64,000 nucleotides of DNA from Bettongia penicillata ogilbyi (GCA_023548195.1 JAJHZJ010000009.1:7152215-7216214), one strand, 5' to 3'. Numbered from the stretch's first letter, positions 11,755 through 23,220 are shown. Program-made: numbers and translations. The notes: generated by a model not told the origin, from the letters alone.

Positions 11755-11990
11755 AGGCGAGGAATCAGAAGACCTGAGCTCAGATCTGGCCCCAGATCTG
11801 GCCTTATTAGTTGTGTGACCCTGAACAAGTCATTAAACTTCTTAACTTCTGTCTGATACAATTTCCTCAAATGGAAAATGGGGAAAATGGTAGTATCTGC
11901 CTCCCAAAGTTGTTGTGAGGATAAAATGAGATAATGTTTGTAAAGCACTTTGCAAACCTTTGAACTTAATATAAATGATTATTATCTCAA
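11755..11990 (+). mobile_element. MIR-family SINE
   Basis: Forward-orientation MIR/MON1 order: AGTTGTGTGACCCTGAACAAGTC, CAATTTCCTCAAATGG, GTTGTTGTGAGGATAAAATGAGATAATG, TAAAGCACTTTGCAAACC. Confidence 0.85.
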
Positions 11991-12479
11991 AAGCCATTTC
12001 TAGTTCTAAGAGCTCTCTAAATTTCTAATTTTTTTTTTATAATTTGGCAGAAAGAAAAGAAAAGAAAAAAGAAAAAATTCCAATTCCTTAGAAGTTCTGG
12101 GTGCTGAGACTAGGGATAATCCCTTGTCAAGAATGATGTAGATGGCATTCTTGTTTGGGTATTTTCAGGTTGTTCTAGATGCCTTTTGGGGTCTCTTCCA
12201 ATTAATTCTCAGATTCTGGAATTTACTGAAAAGATGACCATACTGAGAAAATGTGGTCTCCTAATAGATGTTAAGATCAAAAGTCCTGGCAGGCAGCAGC
12301 CACAGAGACAGTACTGAGTGTCATTCTTGACAAAGGATTATCCCAAGTTTTTTGTTTGTTTTTTTTTAATGAGGCCTGGAGTTTTGGAACTGAGTGAGTA
12401 GGAGTCACAAATTATGTTGGAAAGTAGGTTTTTTAAATGTGGGAATTCAGAGATTTCCACCAACCAAGAGATTTCTGTT

Positions 12480-12632
12480 GCTTCTGGAATAAGATACAAA
12501 CTTTGGCTTAGCTTTTAAAACCTTTCACAACCTGACCTCCCCCTATTTTTCCAGCTTCATCATACATTGCCTCCCTCTCTCCTCCTTTCAGAACTCCATG
12601 GTCCAGACATATTGGCCTTCTCTCTGTTAAAA
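12480..12632 (+). mobile_element. L2 fragment, left part of a split copy
   Basis: Carries the L2-type 3' region (AAAACCTTTCACAACCTGACC..CCAGCTTCATC..TTGGCCTTCTCTCTG). The consensus order continues at 13890, so both parts appear to be one L2 separated by about 1.25 kb of younger insertions. Confidence 0.65.
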
Positions 12633-12659
12633 AAATTAACAGCAATTATAACAATAGGA

Positions 12660-13250
12660 TTGTGCAGGGAGTGACAAAAGTATTAATGCCATTTTAAGCT
12701 TTATTAACTGTATAACCCTTGATTGAATGAGACTCCTTCTTCATTGGTAGAGATTAATTACTGAGTGTTCCTGAACTTGCATAAGGGGTAGGTAAAATTT
12801 TGGTGAGAACTGGAAAAGAGAGATCCATGCTTCTGGTTTCCAGTGTCGAGACAGAGATGCCCCATCCCAACTTCTCTTCAGGGCTCTGGAAGGAGAAAGA
12901 CTCTGGGAAGAAGATGACATAGAAAAAGTGGCAATTTCTATCATGTTCCTATCCTCCATGTGCTACATTAGACTAGACTTTGGAGAATTTCCTCTTGAGT
13001 GAGAACTGAGATGCTCTTTTGGCTAAGCTGAGTCACTTTGTTCCCAGTGGGAGAGTTCATTCACTATGTATTTGCTGGTATACATTCATTCTCCTATGTA
13101 TATTTTCTCTGATTTTTGTTTTGGTATTGATATGGCTAAGTGGATTCACTTGCTATTTGACTATGTGTGTGTTCCTTGTGGAACCAGTCTTCATGGGAAG
13201 AAAGTAAAACCTTGCTTGGATATATAGTTTCGGGCCCTTTTCCCTCATTA
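12660..13250 (-). mobile_element. candidate solo LTR inserted in L2
   Basis: On the minus strand the sequence ends with TTAATAAAGCTTAAAATGG (a possible polyadenylation signal) and a terminal CCCTGCACA. It lies inside the split L2. The far boundary near 13250 is uncertain. Confidence 0.35.
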
Positions 13251-13309
13251 TAGGATAGCAATCAAGTACAGCTTGAATCTAAAAAATTACTTCCCTTAGA
13301 ATAAAAGAA

Positions 13310-13545
13310 ATTGTCATTTTTTTGAGTCATGTCTGTTTCTTCATGACCCTATTTGGGATTTTCTTGGCAGAGGTACTAAAGTACTTTGTCATTTCCTTCT
13401 CTGGATCATTTTACAGATGAAGAAACTGAGGTAAACAGGGTTAAGGGCATTGGCCAAGCTAATAAATGTCTGAGGCTGGTTTTGAACTCATGAAGAAGAA
13501 TCTTTTTGATTCCAAGCCCAGTGATCTATCCATTGTGCCACTTAA
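13310..13545 (-). mobile_element. tRNA-derived SINE (opossum SINE1/WALLSI type)
   Basis: Reverse-orientation signature: GAGTCATGTCTGTTTCTTCATGACC, TTTTCTTGGCAGAGGTACT, CATTTTACAGATGAAGAAACTGAGG, and ATCTATCCATTGTGCCACTTA at the tRNA-like head. Confidence 0.88.
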
Positions 13546-13799
13546 TTTGTCAACAATATTTAAGGGAGCAGTTATATATAATTCTATCCAAGTACCCCCG
13601 TTCTCTGAGAAGAGCAGTTTGGCCAGCCTTTGGCTTCCAACCTCTTGCTTTCCCTTTTGACAGGAGTCAAAGTCTTCCTTAAAGAAGAATGGAAAGAGGA
13701 GAGGCTAGAAATACCTATTCTTGTCTCTCTCAGGGGCACATCTAGAGCCATGTGGTCATAACATAACCTTCATGAGCAAAATCCAAACAGCACCTTGCC

Positions 13800-13887
13800 A
13801 CACCTTACAGGTAGTTAACTTCTGTTGCAGAAGTTGAACTAGGATTTCCCTGACCCCAGGTCCAGCCCTGGAAACACTTGCATCACC
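13800..13887 (-). mobile_element. SINE head fragment
   Basis: GTTGAACTAGGATTTCCCTGACCCCAGGTCCAG matches the head half of a reversed tRNA-type or MIR SINE. The remainder is missing. Confidence 0.5.
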
Positions 13888-13889
13888 TA

Positions 13890-14365
13890 ATTATTCCTCC
13901 CATATGACACTCCATCCCATTCCTCCATGCCTTTGCCCTGGCTATTGCCTGTGTCATGAAGACTTTTTCCAGCTATACCCTCCTTAGCTGTGCCACAAAG
14001 AATTAGTATCTTCTTTCAAGATGCAGCTTGAGTGTGACTTTTCACATGAAGCCTTTCCTGATGCCTCTAACTCCTAGTGCCCTTCCCTCCCAAACTCCCT
14101 TGCTTTAACTGCTTTGTAGTTTTTGCATTTTTCTCTTTATATTTAATCTGTATAAGCAGATGTATTTATATTTAATCTGCATAAACATATATATGTATAC
14201 ATAGAGAGAATCAAGGGCGTAACCCTAAATGCTCTCTTGTGTCTCCCCCATTAGAATCTAAGAATATAGAATGTCATTCCTAAGTACAGGACATATTTAC
14301 ATCCTTGGCACCTAGCAGAGTTCCTAGAACATAGTAGGGACACTTAATAACTGCTTATTAATTGA
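13890..14365 (+). mobile_element. L2 3' end, right part of a split copy
   Basis: Continues the L2 order from 12632 (ATGACACTCCATC..CCATGCCTTTGCCCTGGCTATTGCC..GAAGCCTTTCCTGATGCC..CATCCTTGGCACCTAGCAGAGTTCC). It ends in a degraded version of the usual tail. Confidence 0.75.
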
Positions 14366-14730
14366 CAACTCAGAAGAGGATATGAATGTAAATAATTTCT
14401 TGGAGCCACAGGAACAAATGGCATTTCCCAGAGAGGGGAAAAATCTACAACATTAAAAAATAAAAGAAGGGTGACTGCTCAGTGCCTTTGGAGGCTGAAC
14501 GAAATTGATGATTGTGGTCTTTGGGACTTCTGGAGTCACAGACCCTGCCTAAGACATAAAGTGTAGTTAGCTATCTGTCCTTGGGAGAACTGGAAAAAAT
14601 CAGAAGATTTAAAAGCAACATATTAGAATAAAGGACTTTTGTGTGAGCAGAACTGAGTAGGTGTCAGAGCTCTAGATAGACTATTCAGTGATTGATTCAT
14701 TCTTGACAAAATTTATCAAAATATGGAAGA
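14366..14730. other. unassigned sequence
   Basis: Nothing recognised between the L2 end and the next L1 tail. Confidence 0.45.
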
Positions 14731-14734
14731 ACAT

Positions 14735-15465
14735 GTTGAACACTTTGGAACTATGCCCAAAGGGCTACAAAACCATGCATACCCTTTGACCGAGTAATGT
14801 CACTATTAGGTTTGTATCCCAAAGGAGATTAAAGATTTTAAAAGCACCTATATGTACAAAAATATTTATAGCAACTCTTTTAGTAGTGGTAGAGAATTGG
14901 AAATTGAGGGGATGTCCATCAAGTGGGGAGTGGCTGAAAAAATTGTTGCATATGATTGTGCTTTAAGAAACGATGAGCAGGATGCTCTCAGAACGACTTG
15001 GAAAGACTTACATGAACATCTGATGCAAAGTGAAATGAGCAAAACCAGGAGAACATTGTGTACAGTAATAGCAACATTGTATGATGGAGAATCGTAAATG
15101 ACTTAGCTATTCTTAGCAATACAATGATCCTAAACCATTCTAAAGAACTTATGATGAAAAATGCTATCCATCTCTACTGAAAGAACTGATATAAATATTG
15201 AAGCATACTTTTTCTTTACTTTTTAAAGTTTTCTGGTGGGTTTTTTGGACTATGTTTTCTTTTGCCACATGACCAACATGGAAATATGCTCTGCATGACT
15301 GCACATGTATAACCTCTATTAAACTGTTCGCCTTCTCAATGAACATGTAAAGGAGGGAGGGAGAGAATTTGGAGCTCAAAGTTTTTTAAATGAATGTTAA
15401 AATTTGTTTTTACATGCAATTTGGAAAAAATAAAATATTAAATGAAAATAAATACATTTCAGGAA
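14735..15465 (+). mobile_element. L1 3' end
   Basis: Clear L1 3' blocks: TTTGGAACTATGCCCAAAGGGC, ACCCTTTGACCGAGTAATG, GAATTGGAAATTGAGGGGATG, AGTGAAATGAGCAAAACCAGGAG, then TTGCCACATGACCAACATGG and a purine-rich tail ending in AAATAAATAC near 15460. The element is 5'-truncated. Confidence 0.88.
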
Positions 15466-15669
15466 AAAAAAAATAGGCCATGGGAGGGTATTAGAAGCTC
15501 AGTAGCTCTGTTCCTAGAGATTTGACCTTAGAGACAAGGAAGATTTTCAGAAATTTATAACTGTGAAAAGCCAGTTGTCCTGGTTTTTTTCCTCTACAAA
15601 TCCTGAAATTTTATTGGACACTATAGCTCTAGTGTAGGACTTAGGATATATATGATCCCAGTTGAGACT

Positions 15670-15960
15670 CAGGATCAAATAGAATCATAGATGTAGAGCT
15701 GACAAAGACCTTAGAAGCCATCTGGTCTAACCATCTCATTTTACAGAGGAGGCATGTGAGGCACAGGTAGGGTAAGGGTCTTGCCCAAGGTCATACTATG
15801 GGATATATACTAAATGCCAAGTCAGGAATAATAGCTTTAAAGCTGCAAGGGGTCTTAGAAGCTATTTTGTCCAATACCTTCTCATTTCATAGATGATAAA
15901 ACTCAGGCTAAAAGAGTTTCCAGTACTTTGTGTTTTGCCAAAGATCTGGTTGAAGAAAAG
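15670..15960. repeat. two fragments of an ATCATAGA..CCTTAGAAGCCATC-type repeat
   Basis: The first (about 15678-15805) contains AGAATCATAGATGTAGAGCTG..CATCTCATTTTACAGAGGAGG. The second (about 15825-15925) repeats the same order in degraded form. This is a common mammalian repeat motif, but I cannot name the family. Confidence 0.5.
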
Positions 15961-16228
15961 ATTGAAAACATCTAAAAGGAAGTTTTTGGACATCTATGGC
16001 TTTTAATTATCTATGCTCTGACTGTCTAGATAACCTATGTTCTAGGGGTCCCCAAAGTCTCTGGGCTTAAACAGACTGGATCTGATCCTAGAGAATGACT
16101 CCCCCCAAAAACAAGCAAACCAGGGGTGTTGTCTGTCTCTCTTTGGCTCAGTGTTCCCAACCACGATTACTCCAGGAAAATCTCCAAAAATATTCCTGAT
16201 ATAGTTCATGTCTCAGTTTCCCTATATG

Positions 16229-17038
16229 TGTAGGAAATGGGCTCCTAGCTCCCACATAAACACTCAAGGAACTATTACAAATATAGTAGAATAATCTTTA
16301 TTTCATTTCACAGAAAATACATAAGATGCCAAAGATTCACAGGGACACATAAACAGATAAAGAAAAAAAAAATAAAGTACTTAAATAGCTTATTTACTCC
16401 CCAGATTCCTCTAAGAAAGGTGATGAACTTGGGGTTACTATGGGGCAACCCTTTGACAAGACTGTGATACAAAAGTAGGTAGATAAATTTCTGTGGAATG
16501 TGTCATAATTGGATTGGATATCCAGGTCATTTCAAATACATTTGGTTTTAAATGATAAAGATGGGAAACTGAAAGAATTCAAAATAGTTTCAAGGCATAG
16601 GAGCTCTCTGAGGAACTCTATCCTATCTTTGCCCTGAATTGTTTCTATGTCTGAGTTTAACCTAGCACCTTAAGAGCCCAGGTCATATCACTGATGAGGT
16701 TATAGATTTCCCAGGAGCTCCTGGGACTCCAGACTGCTACTGCTCAGTCTTTGGTTGCTATGGTTGTGTGAGTTCATGGTGGGAACTTGAACTCAGCTGC
16801 TGGTTTATAAGAGATCTTACTGGTCTAGTGAGTTCTGGTATAGTCAAGACAAAATGGACATTATCCAATTGGTATAAAGCGGGCCAAGGGTCTTAGGGGC
16901 CCTTCTTCCAGCTTCAACCTCATAACAGAAAAAAGAAAGTCATTGGCTACCAGAGTCACCTTGGAGCTCTCAGGGGAGACACCGGAGCAGAAATCTGCTG
17001 TAGGGAGCAATGCTAGGCAGGGGCCTGGTTAAATTCAC
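16229..17038 (-). mobile_element. candidate solo LTR
   Basis: Read on the minus strand it begins TGAATTTAACCAGG, has a TATA-like TTTATACC near 16877, a polyadenylation-type AATAAAG near 16295, and ends in CATTTCCTACACA. TG..CA termini with this element order fit an LTR. No related copy was found in the window for comparison. Confidence 0.4.
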
Positions 17039-17063
17039 TCAGAATGAGTAGAGAACACAGAGA

Positions 17064-17125
17064 TACAGTATTTATACAGAATTTCAAGATTTTATACAGT
17101 ATTTATACAGAATTTCAAGATTTTT
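17064..17125. repeat. 31-bp tandem duplication
   Basis: TACAGTATTTATACAGAATT and the following bases recur exactly at 17064 and 17095, giving two copies of 31 bp next to the MIR. Confidence 0.9.
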
Positions 17126-17217
17126 CAAGGTACTCTACAAATGTTATCTCATTTTATCTTCACAATGACTCTGGAAGGTTAGTGCTACCCCTATTTTAGA
17201 GATGAATATCTTCTCTC

Positions 17218-17352
17218 TAAGATTCCCTATATATCTTGTTTGAATGTTGTCTCCTCCATTAGACTGAGTTCCTTGAGAGTAGGTATTGTTTTCTGCCTTT
17301 CTATCCCCAGCATACTACCTTGTACATAGTAGGTGCTTAATAAACACCAGTT
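17218..17352 (+). mobile_element. L2 3' tail
   Basis: CTCCATTAGACTGAGTTCCTTGAGAGTAGG..TATCCCCAGCATAC..ACATAGTAGGTGCTTAATAAAC is the last ~130 bp of an L2, inside the MIR. Confidence 0.8.
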
Positions 17353-17534
17353 GACCAACAGAGACAGGCTAAGTGACTTGCCTAGGGTCACATAGCTAGT
17401 AAATATTTGAGTCTGGATTTTAACTCAGGCCTTCCTGACTACAAAGTCGGCACTCTATCTACTGGGCCACAGTTACATCCAGTTTTTAAAATGAAAGATG
17501 TATCTGTATGCCCTTCAAGCAGAGAGGCAGTTGA

Positions 17535-17705
17535 GGTAGGTAGGTGGTATTGTGGATAGAATGATGTCAGGAAGACTCGAGTTCAAATAGGGCCTCAGCT
17601 ATTTTCTAGCTATGTCATGCTGTTTGCCTCAGTTTCCACATCCGTAAAATGAGCTGGAGGACCCCAAAAGGGGTCACGAAGAGTTGGACAGAACAACAAC
17701 GAACA
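17535..17705 (+). mobile_element. tRNA-derived SINE (SINE1/WALLSI type), internally shortened
   Basis: GTAGGTAGGTGGTATTGTGGATAGAATG (A-box region), GAGTTCAAAT (B-box), GTTTGCCTCAGTTTCC, and a tail with GGGGTCACGAAGAGTTGGACAGAACAACAAC. A segment before the tail is missing. About 110 bp of MIR-like tail follow (to about 17815). Confidence 0.85.
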
Positions 17706-18004
17706 GAGGATGACAACGGCCCCTCCCTCGCAGAGCTATGAGGATCAAGAGATACCATTTACAGAGTTTAGTGCAATGCCTGGCACACGGTCAGTGCCAG
17801 AGGAATGTTCATTCCTTTCCTCTTCCTCAGGGAAATCCTAACTCTAAGCACACTTCAGTAGAAGAGTTAAGAATAGATGGGTGATGGTAAAATATGGGAA
17901 GAATATCTGGGTTATTCAGGACTTTGGTTTTAAAAGCTGCAAAATCTTTTAGAGTAGAGAAAGGCTAATAGGTTTAGAGGGAGAAGGGGTTTCAGAAATG
18001 ACCT

Positions 18005-18300
18005 AGTACAACAGGGGCTCTTAGTGTTTTTTGTGTCACACATTCCTTTAGCCATTTTATGAAGCCCCTGGTCCCTCCTCAGAGTAATGTTTTTAAACAC
18101 ACACACAGAAAACCTCATAGGATTGCAAAGGAAACCTATTCTATTGAAATACAGTTATCAAAATATTTTTAAAAATAAGGTGGCAGATCCCAGATTAAGA
18201 GCCTGTGATCTAGACCATCCAGCCCCCTTGTTTTACAGATAAAAGAAAGGAGGATTAGTGACTTGCCCCAAGGTACACAGGGGACAAGAAGTAGAACCAG
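18005..18300 (+). repeat. old interspersed repeat (GGGGCTCTTA..AATGTTTTTAAA type)
   Basis: Contains ACAGGGGCTCTTAGTG, CCATTTTATGAAGCCCCTGG, AGAGTAATGTTTTTAAA and AGGATTGCAAAGGAAACC. The same order occurs at 27375-27520, so this is a dispersed family, which I cannot name. The end (18210-18300) is the CCATCCAGCCCCCTTGTTTTACAG type of repeat. Confidence 0.5.
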
Positions 18301-18399
18301 GATGTGACATCAGATGGGGCACTTCATACTCTACCCTGTTGCAGTAGAGTAGGAGATAGGGATGAAGAGATCCAAGGTCACCAAAATGTTGGGGTACAA

Positions 18400-18423
18400 G
18401 GTGTGTGTGTGTGTGTGTGTTGT
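18400..18423. repeat. (GT)n microsatellite
   Basis: About ten GT units, directly left of the LTR-like sequence. Confidence 0.95.
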
Positions 18424-19078
18424 GGTGTCATCTCAAAAGAATTCACTCAAGCTGTCTCCAAATCAAGTAAAGGCATTTATTTTGGATAACACACCAAGTA
18501 GGCTCCTCAAGAGAGGCAGCAATGTCCTGGAGACCCTAGCTTAAGATGTGGGGGGCAACTCCTTAAGAGAGACAGCCCCACCATTTGTCCCCAACCCTTC
18601 TTATTTGCTTTCCATTTATTTATCTTTCTAAATCTTTCAGAGCCATTACTCAGACTGCTCAACTTTCCTTTACATTTCAACCATAGCAGAAGATATCTCC
18701 TAAGTTATTACTCTTCACTAACATAACTGTACTGAAATCCTGGGGGCTTGCCCCCTAAGGGACATGGTTGGTTCAAAGGGAGAAGCCCCTAGCTAAAAGC
18801 TAAGGATTCTTATAAAGGCAAACCTGCCATGGGCGGGAGAGATGAGGTAATCAGGGACAGAAAGGACCAGAAGGTGAGGTAACCAGGAACACATAGGCAA
18901 GGGGGCAGTGGCTGAGTTTTGCCCATATCTAGGCACATCATTATTCCATCGTTCAGCCCATTTGCCCAGGGTGGAGTATTTCATTAACCATTCTATTTGA
19001 ATCTTATTACATCATTGATTAGTTTACTTGGATCTCATCATCTCCAGAAAGGCTTCAGCTAATCTCATTATCTCCCCA
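18424..19078 (-). mobile_element. candidate solo LTR
   Basis: On the minus strand it starts TGGGGAGATAATGAG at 19078, has CTTTATAAGAATCC (TATA-like, near 18815), a polyadenylation-type AATAAATGCC near 18475, and ends near GAGATGACACCACA. Overall order and length (about 655 bp) fit an LTR. No duplication is visible because the left flank is a GT repeat. Confidence 0.5.
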
Positions 19079-19422
19079 CTTAAGAAGTAGGTACCCAAAT
19101 TCATTTGGGAAAAAGGGTGAGGGTCATGCATTCCTATCAGGAGATCTGGATTCTGGGCTTGGACTTGACTCATCCTGACTATCTATGACCTTTGGTAAGT
19201 TAATGAACTAGGTTGGGCTAGATGAAAGGAAAATGGAGTTGAAGGAGAGACAGGGAGGGACAGGACCAATGGTTTGGAGGGTCAGAGAATATCCTGAGAC
19301 AAAGTGATGGTGAAGGATCTGGTAGGAGTAAATGAACAATTTTTGCCACCCTTTCTCCCCCAGCATTTTTAGTGGAAATTGCTGAGAGATCAGTTCTTTT
19401 CAGCACTTAGGTATATACTGCA
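19079..19422. other. unassigned sequence
   Basis: Nothing recognised. Confidence 0.45.
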
Positions 19423-19424
19423 TT

Positions 19425-19504
<80 letters not shown>

Positions 19505-19604
19505 TCCTTCTTTCTTTCTTTCCTTCTTTCCTTCTTTCCTTCTTTCCTTCTTTCCTTCTTTCCTTCTTTCCTTCTTTCCTTCTTTCCTTCTTTCCTTCTT
19601 TCCT

Positions 19605-19636
<32 letters not shown>

Positions 19637-19638
19637 TT

Positions 19639-19694
<56 letters not shown>

Positions 19695-19696
19695 TC
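19423..19696. repeat. (CTTT)n tract with CCTTCTTT higher-order block
   Basis: A 274-bp polypyrimidine tract. Pure CTTT units flank a central block (about 19505-19610) in which every second unit is CCTT, giving an 8-bp period. One unit near 19635 has an extra T. Open frames through it encode only Lys/Glu or Phe/Leu/Ser runs and are artefacts. Confidence 0.97.
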
Positions 19697-20555
19697 ATTT
19701 TGGGTTCCAAATTCTCTCTCTACCCACTGAGAAACCAAGTAATATGATGCCCATTATACATGCATACACCTCATTCCAACTGTTCTGTGATGTCTTGGGG
19801 CTCAGGTTTTTCCCAAAAGAGGTCTAAATTAGGAGAGTACTGTGAAAGGTTGAAAATCAGTGTTTTAAAAAGCCAGAATTTCAAGATCTCCATTAACTGT
19901 TACCTAGAAGGAGATCGCAACCCTAGAGATTCTTTGAGCCCACTAGGGGCACAGGGTGGAATGCATTAAAAGAAGAGCTCCTCCCAGAGAAGGTGAGCAG
20001 AGAGACATAATATATGTGAAGGATGACTGGAGTGTACAGTGTGATGTTAGAAACTTCCTGGGCCCAAGGACCCTGAAGAAGGATTCAAAGTACCTGGTGA
20101 TCTCTAGGAGAGGTGGGAGACCCAGGCTATCATGGAAAGTAATCAAGTATTGAAGGTCTTATGGGGAGGAAGATCCTAGAGTTCTCAGTTGGACCTTCAG
20201 AATAATAACCAGAGAACACAGAGTCCAAGGTTATATTCTAGTTTGCTGAGCTGGAATGTGGGAAGTGTAAGTTTTTGTCAGAGCTCTCCTTGTTCAATTT
20301 CTGTGTTCCTCCCCCACTGTCTGCATCCTCCTTTTATCACATTAGGATTTCTAGGAAAAGTTGATGAAAAAACCCAATATTTAATTAGAAGAGAGATATA
20401 CTTAATTCAGTATCTTTCATCCGTGACTCTCTTCCTTGGTTCCTGTTCTATAAATCTTCAAGTTTTCTTTGTCTTTTTCTGTTCCCTTGCCTTCCCTCCC
20501 CCATCCCACCCTACTTCCTTCTGTCATTTTCTGACATTAAGGAGTAAATGTCTTC
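19697..20555. other. unassigned sequence
   Basis: A 144-codon open frame (20189-20623, plus) ends inside a MIR SINE and has no recognisable domain, so it is not called a gene. Nothing else is recognised. Confidence 0.45.
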
Positions 20556-20559
20556 TAGC

Positions 20560-20690
20560 TAACCCTCCTGGTATCCCCATTTTACAGATGAGAAAACTGA
20601 GGCAGATAGAAGTTAATTTCTGAGGCAGGAATCAAACTTTGATCTTTCTGTTTCCAAGTTCAGTGTTCTATTCTGAACCCTTTGTGCAGA
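20560..20690 (-). mobile_element. MIR-family SINE fragment
   Basis: CCCCATTTTACAGATGAGAAAACTGAGGCAGA..GTTTCCAAGTTCAGTGTTC is the head half in reverse orientation. Confidence 0.75.
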
Positions 20691-20804
20691 CATATTACTT
20701 CTAATTACCTCATTTTTGTAAAAGTGGACAAGAACCCTCATGTCTGAGGGGTTTTTGCACACAAGTGGCAGAATGAGAAGGATGCTGGTCTTTTGGAGCT
20801 AGGA

Positions 20805-21068
20805 AGAAAATAAGCACTTATTAAGCACCTACTATGTGCCAGATACTATGCTATGTGCTTTACAAATATTAACTCATTTGATCCTTATAACCACCCTGAT
20901 CAGTGGATGCTATCATTATCCCCATTCTACAGCTGAGAAAATTAAGGCCAGCTGAGGTTAATGACTTGCCCTGGGTCACACATCCTATTTCTGAGGATAG
21001 ATTTGAACTTGGGTCTTCCTGACTCCAGGTCAAGGAGCTAAACAATGTCTATCACTTTACTGAGTCAC
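20805..21068 (-). mobile_element. MIR-family SINE, near complete
   Basis: Full reverse order: CACTTATTAAGCACCTACTATGTGCCAG, GTGCTTTACAAATATTAACTC, CCATTCTACAGCTGAGAAAATTAAGG, TGACTTGCCCTGGGTCAC, CTTCCTGACTCCAGG. Confidence 0.9.
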
Positions 21069-21069
21069 C

Positions 21070-21225
21070 TTAGGCAGAAATGAGTTGAAATCCTGCCTCA
21101 GATATATACATTAGCCATATGACACTGGACAATTCACTTAACCTGCGTGCCTCAGTTTCCTCATCTAAACTATGAGGAGGTTAGATTCATAGGGTTCCTT
21201 CTAACACTGAATCTATGACAAACTC
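21070..21225 (+). mobile_element. MIR/tRNA-type SINE fragment
   Basis: Forward order: TGAAATCCTGCCTCAGATA, ATGACACTGGACAATTCAC, GCCTCAGTTTCCTCATC, then GGTTCCTTCTAACACTGAATC. Confidence 0.75.
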
Positions 21226-21789
21226 AATGGGTATAGCTGTGGGTCTGGTAACTAGGGGGTGGAGAAAATAGCTAGGAATATTTAGTAGTGAGACTAACAA
21301 ATGCCATCCACAGCATTAGCAAGGCCCACACATAAGGAAGGGTCTATACTGGTCAGAAAGGAGAGACAAGGGGAATCTGCTACCAAAGTTAAAACAAATT
21401 CAGCTTTGAGGGTGAACCTGTACCTGAAGGAGAGAACCTCCAAAAATGACAGCTCTTACCCAGCAATCTCACCTTCCTTCGCTACTGATTCTCTTCCTGT
21501 AAAATCAAATATCCTGCCAAGGTTCCCAGCTGATAGCTAACAGCATCCTTCCTTCCCTGCCCCGACAATCACACGGTTAGCCTCAGTATCCTTCCTCAAG
21601 TACTTTCTTTTTTGCTCTTGGTAGTGATCACCAAACAGTGAGACCAGCCCTGACTTCAAGCTGAGCTCTCAAAGGACTTGTGGAAATTATAGAACACTCA
21701 AAGCACATAAACTAATGTCATTTCATTCTTTTGTTGTCTCCTACCCAGCCTCCCTCAAACATCTAATGTGCCTCTTTTTTTTTCACATT
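21226..21789. other. unassigned sequence
   Basis: Nothing recognised; a 79-codon frame at 21301-21540 shows no domain. Confidence 0.45.
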
Positions 21790-22012
21790 TGTATTTTGTT
21801 GTTGGTTGGTCATGTCTGGCTTTGAGACCCCATTTGGGGATTTTCTTGGCAAAGATACTGAAGTGGTTTGCCATTTCCTTCTCAAACTCATTTTACAGAT
21901 AAGGAAACTGAGGCAAACAGGGTTAAGTTACTTGCCCAGGGTCACACAGTTAGTGAATGTCTGAGGTCACATTTGAACTCAAATGATGAGTCTTCCCAAC
22001 CTCAGGACACTG
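21790..22012 (-). mobile_element. tRNA-derived SINE (SINE1/WALLSI type)
   Basis: Reverse signature: GTTGTTGGTTGGTCATGTC, CCCATTTGGGGATTTTCTTGGC, GTGGTTTGCCATTTCCTTCTC, GAAACTGAGGCAAACAGGG, GGGTCACACAGTTAGTGAATG. Confidence 0.9.
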
Positions 22013-22774
22013 TTACATTTGCATAATTAACTGCTAATACAGAATATAGTAGCTTTGTGTGGAAGTAGAAGGCTCTTAGATCAGTCATGTCAAATTCAAA
22101 TAGAAAAGGAGGGCCACTAAGCCAGAGTAACGATCCCTACCACAGCCTATTGACTTAGAAAACCACATACTGTATTAACATAATCTCTCTTCTATTGTCT
22201 TTCTATTTATTTCATTAAATATTTGTCAATTACACTTTAATCTGGTTCAGGCAACTCTCTCGATTTCTGCCTTACCAACTCTGACTGTCCTCATTGCTTT
22301 AGTATAAAATACTGTTCCCTCCTTCATCTTTTTCCCAGTGTCCCTTTCTGTCCCGCAACCAGGTTCAATTTCTCCCTAAAAGTTCTCATGAAAAAGTTTA
22401 TTCTCAAATACATATTTTTCAACCACTGAGCATATATTACTTAACTACTGTTTTTGATACACTTCCCACTGAAAGCCTCTTGTTTACTAAGAGGGCCCAT
22501 GTGATCCTAAATTGGACATCACAGGCATGAACATTCTCCCCAGGTACCCAGATTTCAAATTTCAGTCTTATGTGACTCTTTCTTGGCTCTTTCCCTGTAC
22601 TGGCAATCAATCCCCAAATATTCTTGATTATTTATTTACACGCATATAGACTTCTTTCCATTCTTATTTGTATTCTCATCTGGTATCTTGGCTCATGTTC
22701 ACTTCTGGGGCTGAAATATTCCCTCCCCTGTGTTCTCTCTTCAAGTTCTTTCAGCCTTCAAAGTTCAGCTCATA
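22013..22774. other. unassigned sequence
   Basis: No recognisable repeat or frame. Confidence 0.45.
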
Positions 22775-23220
22775 ACCAAGATAACATTGTATACAGCAAC
22801 AACAATATTGTTTTAAGAATGACTTTTGAGGAATCAGTTACTTTATCTATTATAAACACCCAAATTAACTTTATAAAGGATACATGGTAAAAGACGCTAT
22901 CCACATCCAGAGAAAGAACTGATAGATGTACAGAATAATTTTACAGATACACACACACACACGTATACACATATGCACACACGCATGCACACACGCATAC
23001 ACACACACATATACCTGTTTGTGTCTAATGGTAGCCATCTCTAGGGTGGGGGGAAAGGAAGGAAAAAAAGAAATTTACATGATCATTTTGTGAGCATATT
23101 TGAAAGGAAGAGCAAATTGCAACATAGTAGATTGGCAATTTTACGCGTGAACTTTTTTATTGTACTATGTTATGGAAATACTTGTTTTTTTCCACAAATT
23201 AAAAATAAAATAAAGAATAA
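22775..23220 (+). mobile_element. L1 3' end with CA-rich insertion
   Basis: GACGCTATCCACATCCAGAGAAAGAACTG is a standard L1 3' motif. It is followed by a (CA)n-rich stretch (22951-23010), a G-rich tract and an A-rich end near 23215. Confidence 0.75.

Larger units (their letters stand above)
17050..17480 (-). mobile_element. MIR-family SINE split by an L2 tail
   Basis: The 3' half lies at about 17125-17207 (GGTACTCTACAAATGTTATCTCATTTTATC) and the head half at about 17358-17478 (CTAAGTGACTTGCCTAGGGTCAC..CTATCTACTGGGCCAC), both minus strand. Between them is an L2 3' tail. Confidence 0.7.

Noticed and set aside
19379..19747. Open frames of 106-122 codons over the CTTT tract, both strands
   Set aside because: They are translations of a simple repeat, with only Lys/Glu/Arg or Phe/Leu/Ser runs.
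20189..20623. 144-codon plus-strand frame
   Set aside because: No domain is recognised, and its last ~20 codons lie in a MIR SINE, so it is a chance frame.
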